Shown piece after piece: positions 1 through 7,271 of a stretch of 27,000 bases of DNA. How positions within the stretch are numbered: the first letter of the stretch is position 1; each line of letters starts with the position of its first letter. The DNA is from JAEUTH01 sp044230205 (lineage in GTDB: Bacteria; Bacteroidota; Bacteroidia; AKYH767-A; OLB10): the NCBI GenBank assembly GCA_044230205.1, contig JBGARN010000053.1:1-27000 (forward strand). The letters run 5' to 3'. A program made the translations under genes and the position numbers. The notes under the pieces are model-generated. The model did not search any database, was not told the DNA's origin, and saw nothing but the letters and a program-made list of their open reading frames with translations.

Positions 1-948
1 GTTACCGAGCACTTAGCTAAAGCAAAAAGCACTTTATTCAGTATTGAAATTTTACCTCCGTTAAAAGGCAGGAGCATTCAATCCATTTTTGATTCTATTG
101 ACCCATTAATTGAATTCAAGCCTCCGTTTATTGACGTAACCTATCATCGTGAAGAGTATGTTTATAAAAAGCGTGAGGGTGGGTATCTTGAGAAAATTTC
201 AATAAGAAAAAGACCTGGCACTGTTGGAATTTGTGCTGCTATTGTAAATAAGTATAAAGTGGACGCAGTTCCGCAGTTGATTTGTGGTGGATTTACTAAG
301 GAAGAAACTGAAAATGCGCTGATAGAACTCAACTTTCTGGGTATTGATAACGTATTGGTACTTCGTGGCGATGCAATTAAAACAGAGCAGAATTTTATTC
401 CTGAACCAAACGGTCATCATTACGCTTTGGACCTGGTAAAGCAAACCATTCAACTGAACAATGGCGTTTATCTTGATGAAGACCTAACAGACACCGAAAA
501 AACTAATTTTTGCATTGGTGTGGCAGGCTATCCCGAAAAGCACTTTGAAGCACCAAATCTGCAAACAGACCTGATGTATCTGAAGCAGAAAATTGAAGCT
601 GGCGCCAATTATGTGGTAACACAAATGTTCTATGATAATGAGAAATTTTTCCGGTTTGTAAACCAATGCCGGGAAATGGGTATTGACGTTCCAATCATAC
701 CCGGACTAAAAGTACTTACTACAAAAAAACAACTTACTGGACTTCCCAAAACGTTTCATATCGATTTGCCACAGGATTTAATTGATGCTGTATTGAAATG
801 CAAGAGTGATACTGAGGTAAAACAAGTTGGCATTGAATGGACCATTAACCAATCAAAAGAGTTGATAAAGTTTGGTGTTCCCTGCCTGCATTACTACACA
901 ATGGGTAATCCTGAAACAATTAGAAAGGTAGCATCGGCAGTTTTCTGA
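1..948 (+). CDS. metF: Methylenetetrahydrofolate reductase, 5' end cut by window edge
   Basis: Reduces 5,10-methylene-THF to 5-methyl-THF with FAD, supplying the methyl group for methionine synthesis in the cytoplasm. The reading frame is open from base 1 (VTEHLAKAKSTLFSIEILPP). The segment FSIEILPPLKG matches the family's N-terminal barrel strand with its catalytic Glu, so probably only two or three codons are missing. Further family motifs are DVTYHREE, the LRGD segment followed by a long insert, and ANYVVTQMFYDN. The visible 315 residues fit the usual length of about 300-320. A GTG at 259 could be mistaken for the start, but the conserved sequence before it shows the gene begins outside the window. 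Stop is TGA at 946-948, and comF follows on the same strand after 52 bp. The family call is secure; regulation cannot be judged because the promoter lies outside. Confidence 0.95.
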   Translation, partial: VTEHLAKAKSTLFSIEILPPLKGRSIQSIFDSIDPLIEFKPPFIDVTYHREEYVYKKREGGYLEKISIRKRPGTVGICAAIVNKYKVDAVPQLICGGFTKEETENALIELNFLGIDNVLVLRGDAIKTEQNFIPEPNGHHYALDLVKQTIQLNNGVYLDEDLTDTEKTNFCIGVAGYPEKHFEAPNLQTDLMYLKQKIEAGANYVVTQMFYDNEKFFRFVNQCREMGIDVPIIPGLKVLTTKKQLTGLPKTFHIDLPQDLIDAVLKCKSDTEVKQVGIEWTINQSKELIKFGVPCLHYYTMGNPETIRKVASAVF

Positions 949-1000
949 TAGCTTAACTTGTTATGTTTTTTGTATTTTTAAAGACCATAACAACCAAGCT

Positions 1001-1684
1001 ATGTTTACTGAATTCATTAACCTGATATTTCCGAATCGTTGCCGTTCGTGCGAAAAAAATTTGTTCAAAGGTGAATATCTTATTTGCACTTTTTGCAGGT
1101 TTAAACTCCCCAGAACCAATTTTCATCAGATACCTGATAATCCTTTGGTCAAACATTTCTGGGGTAAAACTCAAATAACTAATGCTGCTGCATATTTTTA
1201 TTTTAATAAAGGAAGTCGAGTTCAGCACCTCATCCATTTATTGAAATATAAAGGCGAAAAAGATCTAGGAGTGCTGCTTGGTAATTTATTTGGAAGTGTA
1301 TTACACACAGCAGAAAATTTCAGGACAATAGACTATCTCATCCCTGTGCCATTGCATGCAAGCAGGCGTAAACAAAGGGGATACAATCAAAGTGAAATTA
1401 TTGTTGACGGCATGCATGAAACCATGCATGTGCCGGCAATTAAAAATTTGCTGATACGCGAGCGTGCAACTGCTACACAAACCCGTAAAAAACGTTATAG
1501 CCGTTACGAAAACATGAAAGAAGTTTTTGTAATTAACAACAATAGCAAATATGAAGGCAAGCATTTCTTACTGGTTGATGATGTAATAACTACAGGATCA
1601 ACACTGGTGGCTTGCGCTGAAAAACTTCATGAAATAAAAAATGTAAAAGTCAGTGTTGCAGCAATTGCGTACGCTCATCATTAA
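1001..1684 (+). CDS. comF: ComF family phosphoribosyltransferase-like protein
   Basis: This is a 227-residue protein with the layout of ComF/GntX. An N-terminal four-cysteine zinc-binding knuckle (C14, C17, C29, C32) is followed by a type I phosphoribosyltransferase fold, whose PRPP loop LLVDDVITTGST lies at about 190-201. The SRRKQRGYNQ segment at about 121-130 is also typical of ComF. In naturally competent bacteria ComF helps single-stranded DNA enter the cytoplasm; in many Bacteroidota no competence role has been shown, so the function here is inferred from family only. It starts at ATG 1001, 52 bp after metF on the same strand, so the two may be co-transcribed. Its TAA stop shares the bases TTAA with the stop of the convergent isomerase gene. 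Confidence 0.88.
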   Translation: MFTEFINLIFPNRCRSCEKNLFKGEYLICTFCRFKLPRTNFHQIPDNPLVKHFWGKTQITNAAAYFYFNKGSRVQHLIHLLKYKGEKDLGVLLGNLFGSVLHTAENFRTIDYLIPVPLHASRRKQRGYNQSEIIVDGMHETMHVPAIKNLLIRERATATQTRKKRYSRYENMKEVFVINNNSKYEGKHFLLVDDVITTGSTLVACAEKLHEIKNVKVSVAAIAYAHH

Positions 1685-2664
1685 ACAGCAGCCAGGCTAT
1701 TCTTTAACCTGTCAATAACACGAACCTCAGTAGCATCAATGTTTTTAATTTCTGCCAGGTATACACTCACCCAATCTCCAAACAGTACCAGGTAAAAAGT
1801 GCTTTCCAGTTGGGTCTTACCTTTTGACCATACTTCAAAAATATTTGGTGTGCATTGTGATACAACTTCTTTCACAAATTCCATTCGTTTTTGTGTGCGG
1901 ATATAATCACTGCTGTTGCGGAAAAAGATCACAGCAAGCGAATCGTTTTTATCAACCCAACCTACTAATTCGTTATGATTCATTTCGGGAATAGCAGCAT
2001 GCCAGCATAACTCTTTGCTGTTTTCATTTATCTGTTGACGAAATCTAACACAAACTCCTTCGTAATTGGCAGCGCTGTAAATAACCAGTGTTTTACCCGT
2101 TACACTATCGGCAAGTTTTTTTGCATCAGCTTTTAGTTGTTGAGTTTCGGATTCTAAAAAAGCCAAAGTTGCTTTCAACTGTTCGTCATATGAGGCATCA
2201 ATAAGTTTTAAACCCATTAATACATAAAACAACTGGGTAAATGAATAAGGAAAGCATGAACGTGGGGGCATTCCCGGAGGAATAAGTATGTAATCCAACT
2301 GGTTGGCTTTTGCCATTTCAATAATTTTACCACCACTGCTTACACAAACAATTTTTGCACCGCATTGCATTGCTGCCTGCATTGCCTGAACAGTTTCTTC
2401 TGTATTGCCTGAATAGGAAGAAACAATTACAAGTGTGTGTTTATTAACATATGCAGGAATAAAATAATCCTTACAAACCAAAACCGGAATATTCAGTTGT
2501 TGTTCTAGGATTTGTGCAAGCACAGTTCCGCCTATACCTGAACCACCAAGACCAGTAACCAAAATGTTGCGTATTTCATTTTGAGGGGCATTTAATTTAG
2601 CAGCCTGTCCGATAGTTATTGCTTCGCTTAGCTTTTTACAGAAGGATTCAACTTGTTCTTTCAT
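1681..2664 (-). CDS. Bifunctional phosphoglucose/phosphomannose isomerase (SIS domain)
   Basis: Interconverts glucose-6-P or mannose-6-P with fructose-6-P in the cytoplasm. The 327-residue length matches the compact bifunctional PGI/PMI family rather than the 450-550 residue classical PGI. Visible motifs are the first SIS phosphate loop GLGGSGIGG (about 38-46), SSYSGNTEET (about 82-91), the PPGMPPRSCFPY segment (about 129-140) typical of this subfamily, and EMNHNELVGW with the likely catalytic Glu/His in the second SIS domain. It starts at ATG 2664, and a well-formed Bacteroidota promoter (2688-2716) lies just upstream. The gene converges on comF with a 4-bp overlap at the stops. In this phylum the enzyme links glycolysis to sugar nucleotide supply. 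I am sure of the family; the dual substrate range is inferred from it. Confidence 0.9.
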   Translation of the reverse strand: MKEQVESFCKKLSEAITIGQAAKLNAPQNEIRNILVTGLGGSGIGGTVLAQILEQQLNIPVLVCKDYFIPAYVNKHTLVIVSSYSGNTEETVQAMQAAMQCGAKIVCVSSGGKIIEMAKANQLDYILIPPGMPPRSCFPYSFTQLFYVLMGLKLIDASYDEQLKATLAFLESETQQLKADAKKLADSVTGKTLVIYSAANYEGVCVRFRQQINENSKELCWHAAIPEMNHNELVGWVDKNDSLAVIFFRNSSDYIRTQKRMEFVKEVVSQCTPNIFEVWSKGKTQLESTFYLVLFGDWVSVYLAEIKNIDATEVRVIDRLKNSLAAV

Positions 2665-2687
2665 AATTACAAAAATTAATTCGAGGC

Positions 2688-2716
2688 CAAATTTATACGA
2701 ATATTGAATTTACAAA
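2688..2716 (-). promoter_or_regulatory. Bacteroidota-type promoter of the PGI/PMI gene
   Basis: Read on the minus strand, TTTG (2716-2713) is followed after 17 bp by TAAATTTG (2695-2688), a perfect TAnnTTTG -7 element. The start codon lies 23 bp further on. Spacing and both elements agree with the known Bacteroidota sigma consensus. This is the best-formed promoter in the window. Confidence 0.6.
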
Positions 2717-2778
2717 ACTTGTTTTTTTACAATGCAAGGAAAATTCAACTAGGAGGAAATATAGGGAGAGTATAATGA

Positions 2779-3846
2779 TCAGCAGCTTCCTAACCTTTTC
2801 ATATACCTGAAATGTGATGCAATTGCAGATATTACTGTAGGATAGGAATTGTAGGTTATATTGTTTCGCTTGCAGCAATCTTTCAAAATGGCATTTAATG
2901 CCGGGTAATGGATATGGCTTACGCGAGGAAACAAATGATGCTCTACCTGAAAGTTTAATCCCCCTAAAAACCATGAAACAAATTTATTGCCCGTTGCGAA
3001 ATTACTGGTAGTGGCAACCTGGTGTATTGCCCATTCGTTTTCAACTTTTAGTTCTGCCTGGGGAGTTTCTATAAACAGGGTATTTTCAACTGCATGTGCA
3101 AGCTGAAAAACAATTCCTAAAACTATACCCATAACAGCGTGCATTACCGCAAAACCAATTAAGAACTTTATTACTCCTACGCAATAAATAGGTAATGCAA
3201 TATAAAAGAGCACATACATTATTTTACTTATCCAAAAAATTGCATGCTCGCTTAGTGAAAAATTGGTAATGGGCTTTTCTACAATTTTCATTGAGAAATA
3301 TTTTTTGAAATCAGAAAGCAAAACCCACGAAACAGATGCAAGGCAATAAGCGAACAATGCATAATAATGCTGGTACTTATGCATTTTCAATTTGGGTTGT
3401 GATTCACATAGGCGTATCACAGGCATTTTGGCGATATCATCATCAACCCCGTCAATATTGGTATAAGTATGATGAATTACATTATGTTTAATTTTCCATA
3501 TGAACGCATTACTACCTATTGCATTCATGGTTAGGCTAAGTGTATTATTTACCCATCTTTTACTGGAGTAGCTTCCATGACAGGCATCGTGCATAACATT
3601 AAAACCGATGCATGCAATTGTAAATCCAAGCAAAGCGCATAAGCTAATTGCTGCAATTGCAGGTAAATTAAAAACCAGTAAGCTTATATAAATTATTATG
3701 GCAGCCGGTACTAAAGTGATGGTTTTTAAATATAATTTGAAGTTGCCTGTTGGCTTTATTTTTTTAGCGGAAAAGTAATTGTCAACAGCTTGCTTTAAAT
3801 CATTATAAAACTTGCTGTTTTTATTATTGAACGAAATTTTATGCAT
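2779..3846 (-). CDS. Membrane fatty acid desaturase, front-end type histidine boxes
   Basis: An integral membrane di-iron desaturase that introduces a cis double bond into acyl chains of lipids or acyl-CoA. All three histidine clusters are intact: HDACH at 86-90, HNVIHH at 121-126 and QVEHH at 300-304. The Gln in place of the first His of box three is the hallmark of front-end (delta-5/delta-6 like) desaturases. Hydrophobic spans at about 45-85, 165-178 and 205-255 fit the four-helix topology. No cytochrome b5 domain is present at the N-terminus, so electrons must come from a separate carrier. At 355 residues it is a normal length for the bacterial enzymes. It starts at ATG 3846, downstream of the HmuY lipoprotein gene and 52 bp from its stop, so read-through is possible. 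Substrate and position of the double bond cannot be read from sequence. Confidence 0.88.
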   Translation of the reverse strand: MHKISFNNKNSKFYNDLKQAVDNYFSAKKIKPTGNFKLYLKTITLVPAAIIIYISLLVFNLPAIAAISLCALLGFTIACIGFNVMHDACHGSYSSKRWVNNTLSLTMNAIGSNAFIWKIKHNVIHHTYTNIDGVDDDIAKMPVIRLCESQPKLKMHKYQHYYALFAYCLASVSWVLLSDFKKYFSMKIVEKPITNFSLSEHAIFWISKIMYVLFYIALPIYCVGVIKFLIGFAVMHAVMGIVLGIVFQLAHAVENTLFIETPQAELKVENEWAIHQVATTSNFATGNKFVSWFLGGLNFQVEHHLFPRVSHIHYPALNAILKDCCKRNNITYNSYPTVISAIASHFRYMKRLGSC

Positions 3847-3893
3847 TAAAATGGTTTTTAATTTCGTGCAAGTTAACCATTATTCAATGCCTT

Positions 3894-3901
3894 CAAAATT
3901 A
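3894..3901 (-). promoter_or_regulatory. Possible -7 element of the desaturase gene
   Basis: TAATTTTG on the minus strand matches TAnnTTTG and lies 47 bp before the desaturase ATG. A TTTG lies 14 bp upstream (3919-3916), which is shorter than the usual spacing. The element overlaps the stop codon of the upstream lipoprotein gene. It suggests the desaturase can be transcribed independently of the heme operon. Confidence 0.3.
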
Positions 3902-4879
3902 GAGCCGCTGGTATTCAAACTTAGGCACGCCTTTATGTCCTGTAATGTCATAAAAATCAAGGAAATGAAGTTTATAGTAATAGCCGGCCTGATCTTTAAT
4001 GATGTAAACAAACTGGGGATTTACTTCATAATGCGATGTAGAGAATACATAAGTTTTCCAGTTATAGCCAATTACATCGCGATTTGTTGATAAAGACATG
4101 TTTCTGGCTTTATCATAGGTTATCGAATCATACCCTGTCGTACTGTCAACAGCTGCTAAAGTTAAATAAGGGTTAAGTAAAACGCCATTAACGTAATAAG
4201 GGAGCGGTGGAGTAAAATCATAGTAGATATAACGATAACGTGTAAATAAAATATCCCATTTAGTTTTTTCGGGCTCGAAGTTTAAAACACTCCCATTGTT
4301 ATCAAATGTAAAATAAATGTAATTGTGTTCGGTTGACTTATTTATCGTTTTGGTATATGTAACTGCATCATTCAACCGGCCATATTCAACTGAAAATTGC
4401 GAGACATTTACACTTTGAAAAATAATTTTCCAGAAACGGTCATTACCTGAATAAAAATAGCCGCGGTCGATAATATATACCGGGTTACCTGATGGGTACT
4501 GCCAATTTCCGATTGCAGTAGAATCAACATGCCAGGATGCTCCGTCAAATTTCCAATCGCTGCCTGCAGTATCTGTCACATTACTTAAAACTGTTTGATT
4601 GGTTTGTGCAGCAAAAACAGCTTTACCACCATTAATCCAAATGTGATTTCCAATTGGTGAAGCTTCAAAAGCCAGGTCCCAATCAGTAAAATTATTGCCA
4701 AGTGTATCTTTAGTTTCAAGATCGAAGTAAACTTCGCGGCTATAATCCTCACCTATGTTTACAGCAAACAACTGTGCATCGCTGTTGTGTGGAGGTAACA
4801 CAATGGGTTCATCTTCTTTCATACACGATGAAAAAAGCAGAAGCCATGCCGGAAGCACCAGGAGAAAATATTTTTTCAT
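3899..4879 (-). CDS. HmuY-family heme-binding lipoprotein
   Basis: A 326-residue predicted lipoprotein. The signal peptide ends in a lipobox LFSSC with lipidation at C19, followed by acidic residues (MKEDEP) that resemble Bacteroidota surface-export signals. The mature part has the HmuY pattern: a Tyr-rich N-terminal strand leading to DWDLAFEA, then IWINGG, a later KWDILFTRY and IGYNWKTY. HmuY proteins take heme from host or environmental hemoproteins and pass it to a TonB-dependent receptor; that role is inferred here. Its ATG overlaps the receptor's TGA (ATGA at 4879-4876), which indicates translational coupling. It is clearly paralogous to the larger HmuY-like protein at 7272-8534: WDLAF, WD(I/L)LFTRY and GY(N/D)WKT occur in the same order. 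The heme ligands cannot be named without an alignment. Confidence 0.82.
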   Translation of the reverse strand: MKKYFLLVLPAWLLLFSSCMKEDEPIVLPPHNSDAQLFAVNIGEDYSREVYFDLETKDTLGNNFTDWDLAFEASPIGNHIWINGGKAVFAAQTNQTVLSNVTDTAGSDWKFDGASWHVDSTAIGNWQYPSGNPVYIIDRGYFYSGNDRFWKIIFQSVNVSQFSVEYGRLNDAVTYTKTINKSTEHNYIYFTFDNNGSVLNFEPEKTKWDILFTRYRYIYYDFTPPLPYYVNGVLLNPYLTLAAVDSTTGYDSITYDKARNMSLSTNRDVIGYNWKTYVFSTSHYEVNPQFVYIIKDQAGYYYKLHFLDFYDITGHKGVPKFEYQRL

Positions 4880-7185
4880 AGTGAATATTTTTTTGGTTTA
4901 AAGCAACCTTTGAACAACTGCAGTTTTACTTCTGCTACAAAACTTGTTCCAGTACCCACAGGTAAATCGCCACTTCCGCCATGAGGTGAACCGCTTACAA
5001 TAGAGCTTTCAACATTTTTTACGTTTAAAATATTCTTAACTCCTGCAGTAAGCGTAAGTCCCTGCAGAAATTTTTTACTCACAGTCCAGTCAAGCATAGA
5101 GAAAGGTGAAGTACGTGTTAAGTAAGGCTGTGAGTTATTATCCAATGCAAACGCTTTTGTTTCACCTACATGTTTAAAAAATATTCCGCTTGACAAATCA
5201 AAGTTGTTATAAGTGTAAGTTAAGCCAAGCCGGTATTCAGGTGTGCTCAGGTAACTTTCAATATCATAATACTGCGCAAGCAGGTTATAGGTTGAAGTAT
5301 TAAAAAAACCTGCATCAAATTTTATGGCATTGCTTTGAAACGATCCGTTAATTCCAAAACCATAGCTTTTGTATTTACCTGAATTGATATAGGTATAGTA
5401 ATTGGTTTGCGCATCCATTAATGCAAGTGTGATCGTGTTTTGAATATCGTTATAGAATACAGATGGTTCAAACTTGATTAAACTTGATGTAAAGAAATGG
5501 GTATGCTCAACAGATAACTGATAGTTGATTGAGCTTTCGGGCTTCAGGTTACTATTGCCAAGTATATTATGATTTACATCTACAAATTCCAGGTAAAGTT
5601 CCTTTAAGGATGGCGCTCGGTAACCGTTTGCAACCGAAGCTCTTATGTTAGAGTTGGTATTGAACCCATATTTTAGATTAATAGATGGAATAAAATGCGT
5701 TCCATAAATGGAATTATCAGCAATACGGAATGCAGGCCTGATGTTGAATCTTTTAATTGCTTCCCATTCAATGCTTCCAAAAACTGCATAATCGCTGATG
5801 CTTTGCTCCCCGGGTATTTTTGCTCCACTACCAATTTCGTAGTTTAAATCTATGCCTGACTGGTAGCTTAGTTTCGGATTTTTGTAGTTACTGTAATCAG
5901 CTTTAATATTAAGTTGGTCGAATAGCGTGGTATTGTCGGTTTGGTTTTCAAGCATGTAACTGTCCAGCGTTACCATATCTTTTATATAGTCTACTTTTTT
6001 GCGTTCATATAACTGGTATGAAGCATTGGCGTTTATTTTAGAATGGTTATTGACTTTACAATTGTAAAAAAGGGTGTTTGAAAACCGTTTGGTTTTATAT
6101 TCACTATCGAAGGCAAGAGCATCATAAGGTGTTGTAACAGGCTCGCCTTTATCGTAAATGGTTTCGTTTAGGTAATCGCTTTTAAAGCGCAACTGGTTTT
6201 TGCCGAATCGTTGTATTAATCCGATACCGCCAAAATATTGTTCACGAGGATTCCATAATTGATCCCTGCTGTTTCCTTCGGGCTGGTAGCCGTCAAAGAA
6301 ATTACGACCACCATAAATGCTTGTATTAAAATTTTTGTGATTGTAATTAAAAGCGCCATCAAAATTATAGGTTCCGTTCGATTCATATTTGGAATTAACA
6401 TCAACTTCAAAGGCATTGTCAGAGCCGGTTTTTGTAATCAGGTTTATCACACCACCTAATGCATCAGCACCATAAATAGTTGCAACAGGCCCTTCAATTA
6501 TTTCAATATGCGAAACGTTAGCAAGGTTAATCTGGCTTATATCTATATTTCCGTTTTCGCGCCCGATTACAGGAACACCATCAATAAGAATTTTAATGTT
6601 TTGCCCGTTTAATCCCTGCATACTTATGCTGCTTCCCAGGATCGGATCGGTATTAACCTGCATGTTTAACTGGTTACTAAGTATATCGCGCAGATTAGTA
6701 GCAGCTTGTAATCTTATTTCGCCTGCTCCTATTACTTTTACTTTGTAGAGTGAATTTTCAATTGGCTTTTCAGTTATTTGTGCTGTTGTAACATTGGCAG
6801 GCTGCAACAGTATTTCAAGCGGATCGAGATAATAAACTGAGGTTGATGAAGTCTTAATAGTCTCCTGCTTAACCTTATAGCCAAATTTATAAATGGTTAT
6901 TTTAAATGGTGGAGCAGCTTTAAACTTAACTTTGCCAGATGCATCTGCCAAAAATTGATTTTCGGTTTTTTTTCCGGCATTTTCAGAACTTACTGCCACT
7001 GAAGCATATTCAAGTTTGGCCGAATCTTTTGTGGATAATATTTGAAATTGAAAATTCTGTTCTTGTGCAATTGATGGATTAACTATAAACAACAGGAATA
7101 AAAAGGCCAAATAACCCGAAACTACATAACTAAAAGTTATCTGATTCAAGTTAGAAAAACTGCATGTATGTTTATAGAAATACAT
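4876..7185 (-). CDS. TonB-dependent outer membrane receptor, probably heme/iron (HmuR-like)
   Basis: A TonB-dependent receptor of about 769 residues. From the N-terminus it has an unusually long leader with hydrophobic core YLAFLFLLFIV ending at PSIAQ, then a carboxypeptidase-regulatory-like beta domain (about 45-125), common in Bacteroidota receptors. A plug domain follows at about 150-260, with LRDILSNQL, QGLNGQNIKILIDGVPV and IEIIEGPVATIYGADALGG, and then a 22-strand type beta-barrel to the end. I chose ATG 7185; the frame also opens at a GTG at 7209, which would add eight residues before the leader. The receptor sits between two HmuY paralogues, 86 bp after one and overlapping the other by 4 bp. 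Heme is therefore the likeliest ligand, although the barrel sequence alone does not prove it. It is presumably powered by TonB/ExbBD encoded elsewhere. Confidence 0.85.
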   Translation of the reverse strand: MYFYKHTCSFSNLNQITFSYVVSGYLAFLFLLFIVNPSIAQEQNFQFQILSTKDSAKLEYASVAVSSENAGKKTENQFLADASGKVKFKAAPPFKITIYKFGYKVKQETIKTSSTSVYYLDPLEILLQPANVTTAQITEKPIENSLYKVKVIGAGEIRLQAATNLRDILSNQLNMQVNTDPILGSSISMQGLNGQNIKILIDGVPVIGRENGNIDISQINLANVSHIEIIEGPVATIYGADALGGVINLITKTGSDNAFEVDVNSKYESNGTYNFDGAFNYNHKNFNTSIYGGRNFFDGYQPEGNSRDQLWNPREQYFGGIGLIQRFGKNQLRFKSDYLNETIYDKGEPVTTPYDALAFDSEYKTKRFSNTLFYNCKVNNHSKINANASYQLYERKKVDYIKDMVTLDSYMLENQTDNTTLFDQLNIKADYSNYKNPKLSYQSGIDLNYEIGSGAKIPGEQSISDYAVFGSIEWEAIKRFNIRPAFRIADNSIYGTHFIPSINLKYGFNTNSNIRASVANGYRAPSLKELYLEFVDVNHNILGNSNLKPESSINYQLSVEHTHFFTSSLIKFEPSVFYNDIQNTITLALMDAQTNYYTYINSGKYKSYGFGINGSFQSNAIKFDAGFFNTSTYNLLAQYYDIESYLSTPEYRLGLTYTYNNFDLSSGIFFKHVGETKAFALDNNSQPYLTRTSPFSMLDWTVSKKFLQGLTLTAGVKNILNVKNVESSIVSGSPHGGSGDLPVGTGTSFVAEVKLQLFKGCFKPKKYSL

Positions 7186-7222
7186 AATGAAAAAAATAAA
7201 CACCCCCACCCTGAAATTATAT

Positions 7223-7240
7223 CCCGTATTATAAAACGGG
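7223..7240. promoter_or_regulatory. 18-bp near-perfect palindrome before the TonB receptor gene
   Basis: Sixteen of the 18 positions are self-complementary, with arms CCCGT and ACGGG around an AT core. It lies between the T9SS HmuY-like gene and the receptor gene, 37 bp before the chosen receptor ATG. It could be an operator (iron or heme repressor) or an RNA hairpin that attenuates read-through into the receptor. No U-tract directly follows it, so a classical terminator is less likely. Confidence 0.4.
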
Positions 7241-7253
7241 TAAAATCCTTAAT

Positions 7254-7265
7254 CAGCAATTGCTG
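7254..7265. repeat. 12-bp perfect palindrome just after the HmuY/T9SS stop codon
   Basis: CAGCAATTGCTG is fully self-complementary and lies 6 bp downstream (minus strand) of the TAA at 7272-7274. With no loop it is not a good hairpin; it may be a protein-binding half of the same regulatory region as the palindrome at 7223-7240, or chance. Confidence 0.25.
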
Positions 7266-7271
7266 CTATTT

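Noticed and set aside
259..948. GTG at 259 as the start of metF
   Set aside because: Conserved family sequence (FSIEILPP, DVTYHREE) is encoded upstream in the same frame back to base 1, so the gene is truncated by the window edge instead.
3812..4090. 92-codon open frame on the plus strand
   Set aside because: Lies antisense to the desaturase and HmuY lipoprotein genes and its product resembles no protein family; a shadow frame.
7186..7206. G-rich run on the minus strand before the receptor start as a ribosome binding site
   Set aside because: It lies upstream of a T-run and does not match the anti-Shine-Dalgarno sequence; Bacteroidota seldom rely on such sites.
7207..7209. GTG at 7209 as start of the TonB receptor
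   Set aside because: It only adds eight residues to an already long leader; ATG 7185 is simpler. It cannot be fully excluded.
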